Assembly (NCBI GenBank): GCA_900696525.1
Contig: CAADGL010000015.1
Coordinates: forward strand, 1-64,000
Source of the DNA: an uncultured Planctomycetota bacterium
GTDB lineage: Bacteria; Planctomycetota; Phycisphaerae; UBA1845; Fen-1342
DNA length: 64,000 nucleotides
Direction: 5' to 3'
How positions within the stretch are numbered: the stretch's first letter is position 1; each line of letters begins with the position of its first letter. A program made the translations under genes and the position numbers. A model generated the notes under the pieces. It had not been told where the DNA came from and did not search any database. It saw only the letters and a list, made by a program, of their open reading frames with translations. Shown here piece by piece: positions 63,712 through 64,000 of this stretch.

Positions 63712-64000
63712 ATGGATCTCTCAAGCATTCTCACGTTGGACCGCATCCGCGTGCCGCTCGTCTCCGGCGAGAAGACCGGCATCATCACCGAGCTGATCGA
63801 CCTGCTCGCGGAGCGCGGCGCCCTGCGAAACCGCGACGCCGTCCTCGAGGCGGTCTTGAAGCGCGAGGCCGAACGCACCACTGGTATCGGTTACGGCCTC
63901 GCCATCCCGCACGGCAAGAGCGACGGCTGCACGCAGCTCGCCGTCGCCGCCGGCAAGCCCGCCGCGCCCGTCGATTTCCAGAGCCTCGATCGGCGCCCCG
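63712..64000 (+). CDS. PTS EIIA-type protein, N-terminal part
   Basis: The first 96 residues of a PTS IIA (fructose/nitrogen-type) domain. The active-site His lies in TGIGYGLAIPHGKSDG near residue 67. It would accept phosphate from HPr-type proteins and act in sugar transport or regulation. The gene runs off the window. ATG 63712; GTAGACT lies 35 bases upstream as a possible -10. Confidence 0.88.
   Translation, partial: MDLSSILTLDRIRVPLVSGEKTGIITELIDLLAERGALRNRDAVLEAVLKREAERTTGIGYGLAIPHGKSDGCTQLAVAAGKPAAPVDFQSLDRRP

Overview
High-GC bacterial chromosome, most likely from the phylum Planctomycetota (inference). The signs are secreted dockerin and FG-GAP proteins, a sulfatase-superfamily enzyme, a Tat-exported Gfo/Idh/MocA oxidoreductase, many small zinc-ribbon membrane proteins, a large HEAT-repeat lipoprotein and weak, TATAAT-like promoters. 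Two tRNA genes are present. There is no rRNA, no CRISPR array and no intact insertion sequence; one decayed transposase fragment remains.

Layout. 1-8.6 kb: 5' part of purH, an LPP20-like protein and YbeY, a two-domain ABC permease next to a radical SAM protein, an orphan structured RNA with a strong terminator, a GT39-type membrane glycosyltransferase, a cation/proton antiporter and DeoC. 8.6-17.8 kb: a minus-strand cluster that I regard as the centre of interest. It encodes a Vps4-like AAA+ ATPase with an N-terminal MIT-like domain and three ESCRT-III-like helical proteins, one carrying an N-terminal winged helix. With them are an SPFH-like/beta-propeller protein, a protein kinase with two zinc ribbons, and small TM2 and zinc-ribbon membrane proteins. 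18-26 kb: QueF, a FlgM-like protein, MlaE/MlaF, FtsK and a glycogen-debranching-type enzyme. 26-36.8 kb: transposase remnant, ODP-type metallo-beta-lactamase-fold protein, a lone PaaA, an EF-G-like GTPase with a strong promoter, MgtE, a DegT aminotransferase, a queuosine-precursor transporter and an acyl-CoA mutase large subunit. 36.9-45.5 kb: RHH protein, secreted dockerin protein, two zinc-ribbon/membrane proteins, GuaA, a polytopic membrane protein and a DUF1801 protein. 45.5-54.5 kb: a four-gene operon (kinase-like, ICMT-like, epimerase, sulfatase-like), a MoaD-MoaE fusion, a lipoprotein, endonuclease III, an HDOD-GGDEF protein and tRNA-Leu and tRNA-Arg. 54.5-64 kb: HEAT lipoprotein, two Gfo/Idh/MocA oxidoreductases, a TIGR01777-type epimerase, an FG-GAP/dockerin protein and the start of a PTS IIA protein.

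How the genes may work together. The 8.6-17.8 kb cluster looks like a bacterial ESCRT-type membrane-remodelling module. ESCRT-III-like subunits would polymerise on the membrane and the MIT/Vps4-like ATPase would remodel or disassemble them. An SPFH-like scaffold, zinc-ribbon membrane proteins and a Ser/Thr kinase would provide membrane location and signalling. This resembles the company PspA keeps in bacterial envelope-stress operons, but with a Vps4-type ATPase and a winged-helix ESCRT-III fusion of CHMP7-like layout. All similarity calls come from reading the sequence; no search or structure prediction was run. A dispersed intergenic repeat of about 34 bp occurs at least five times across the window.
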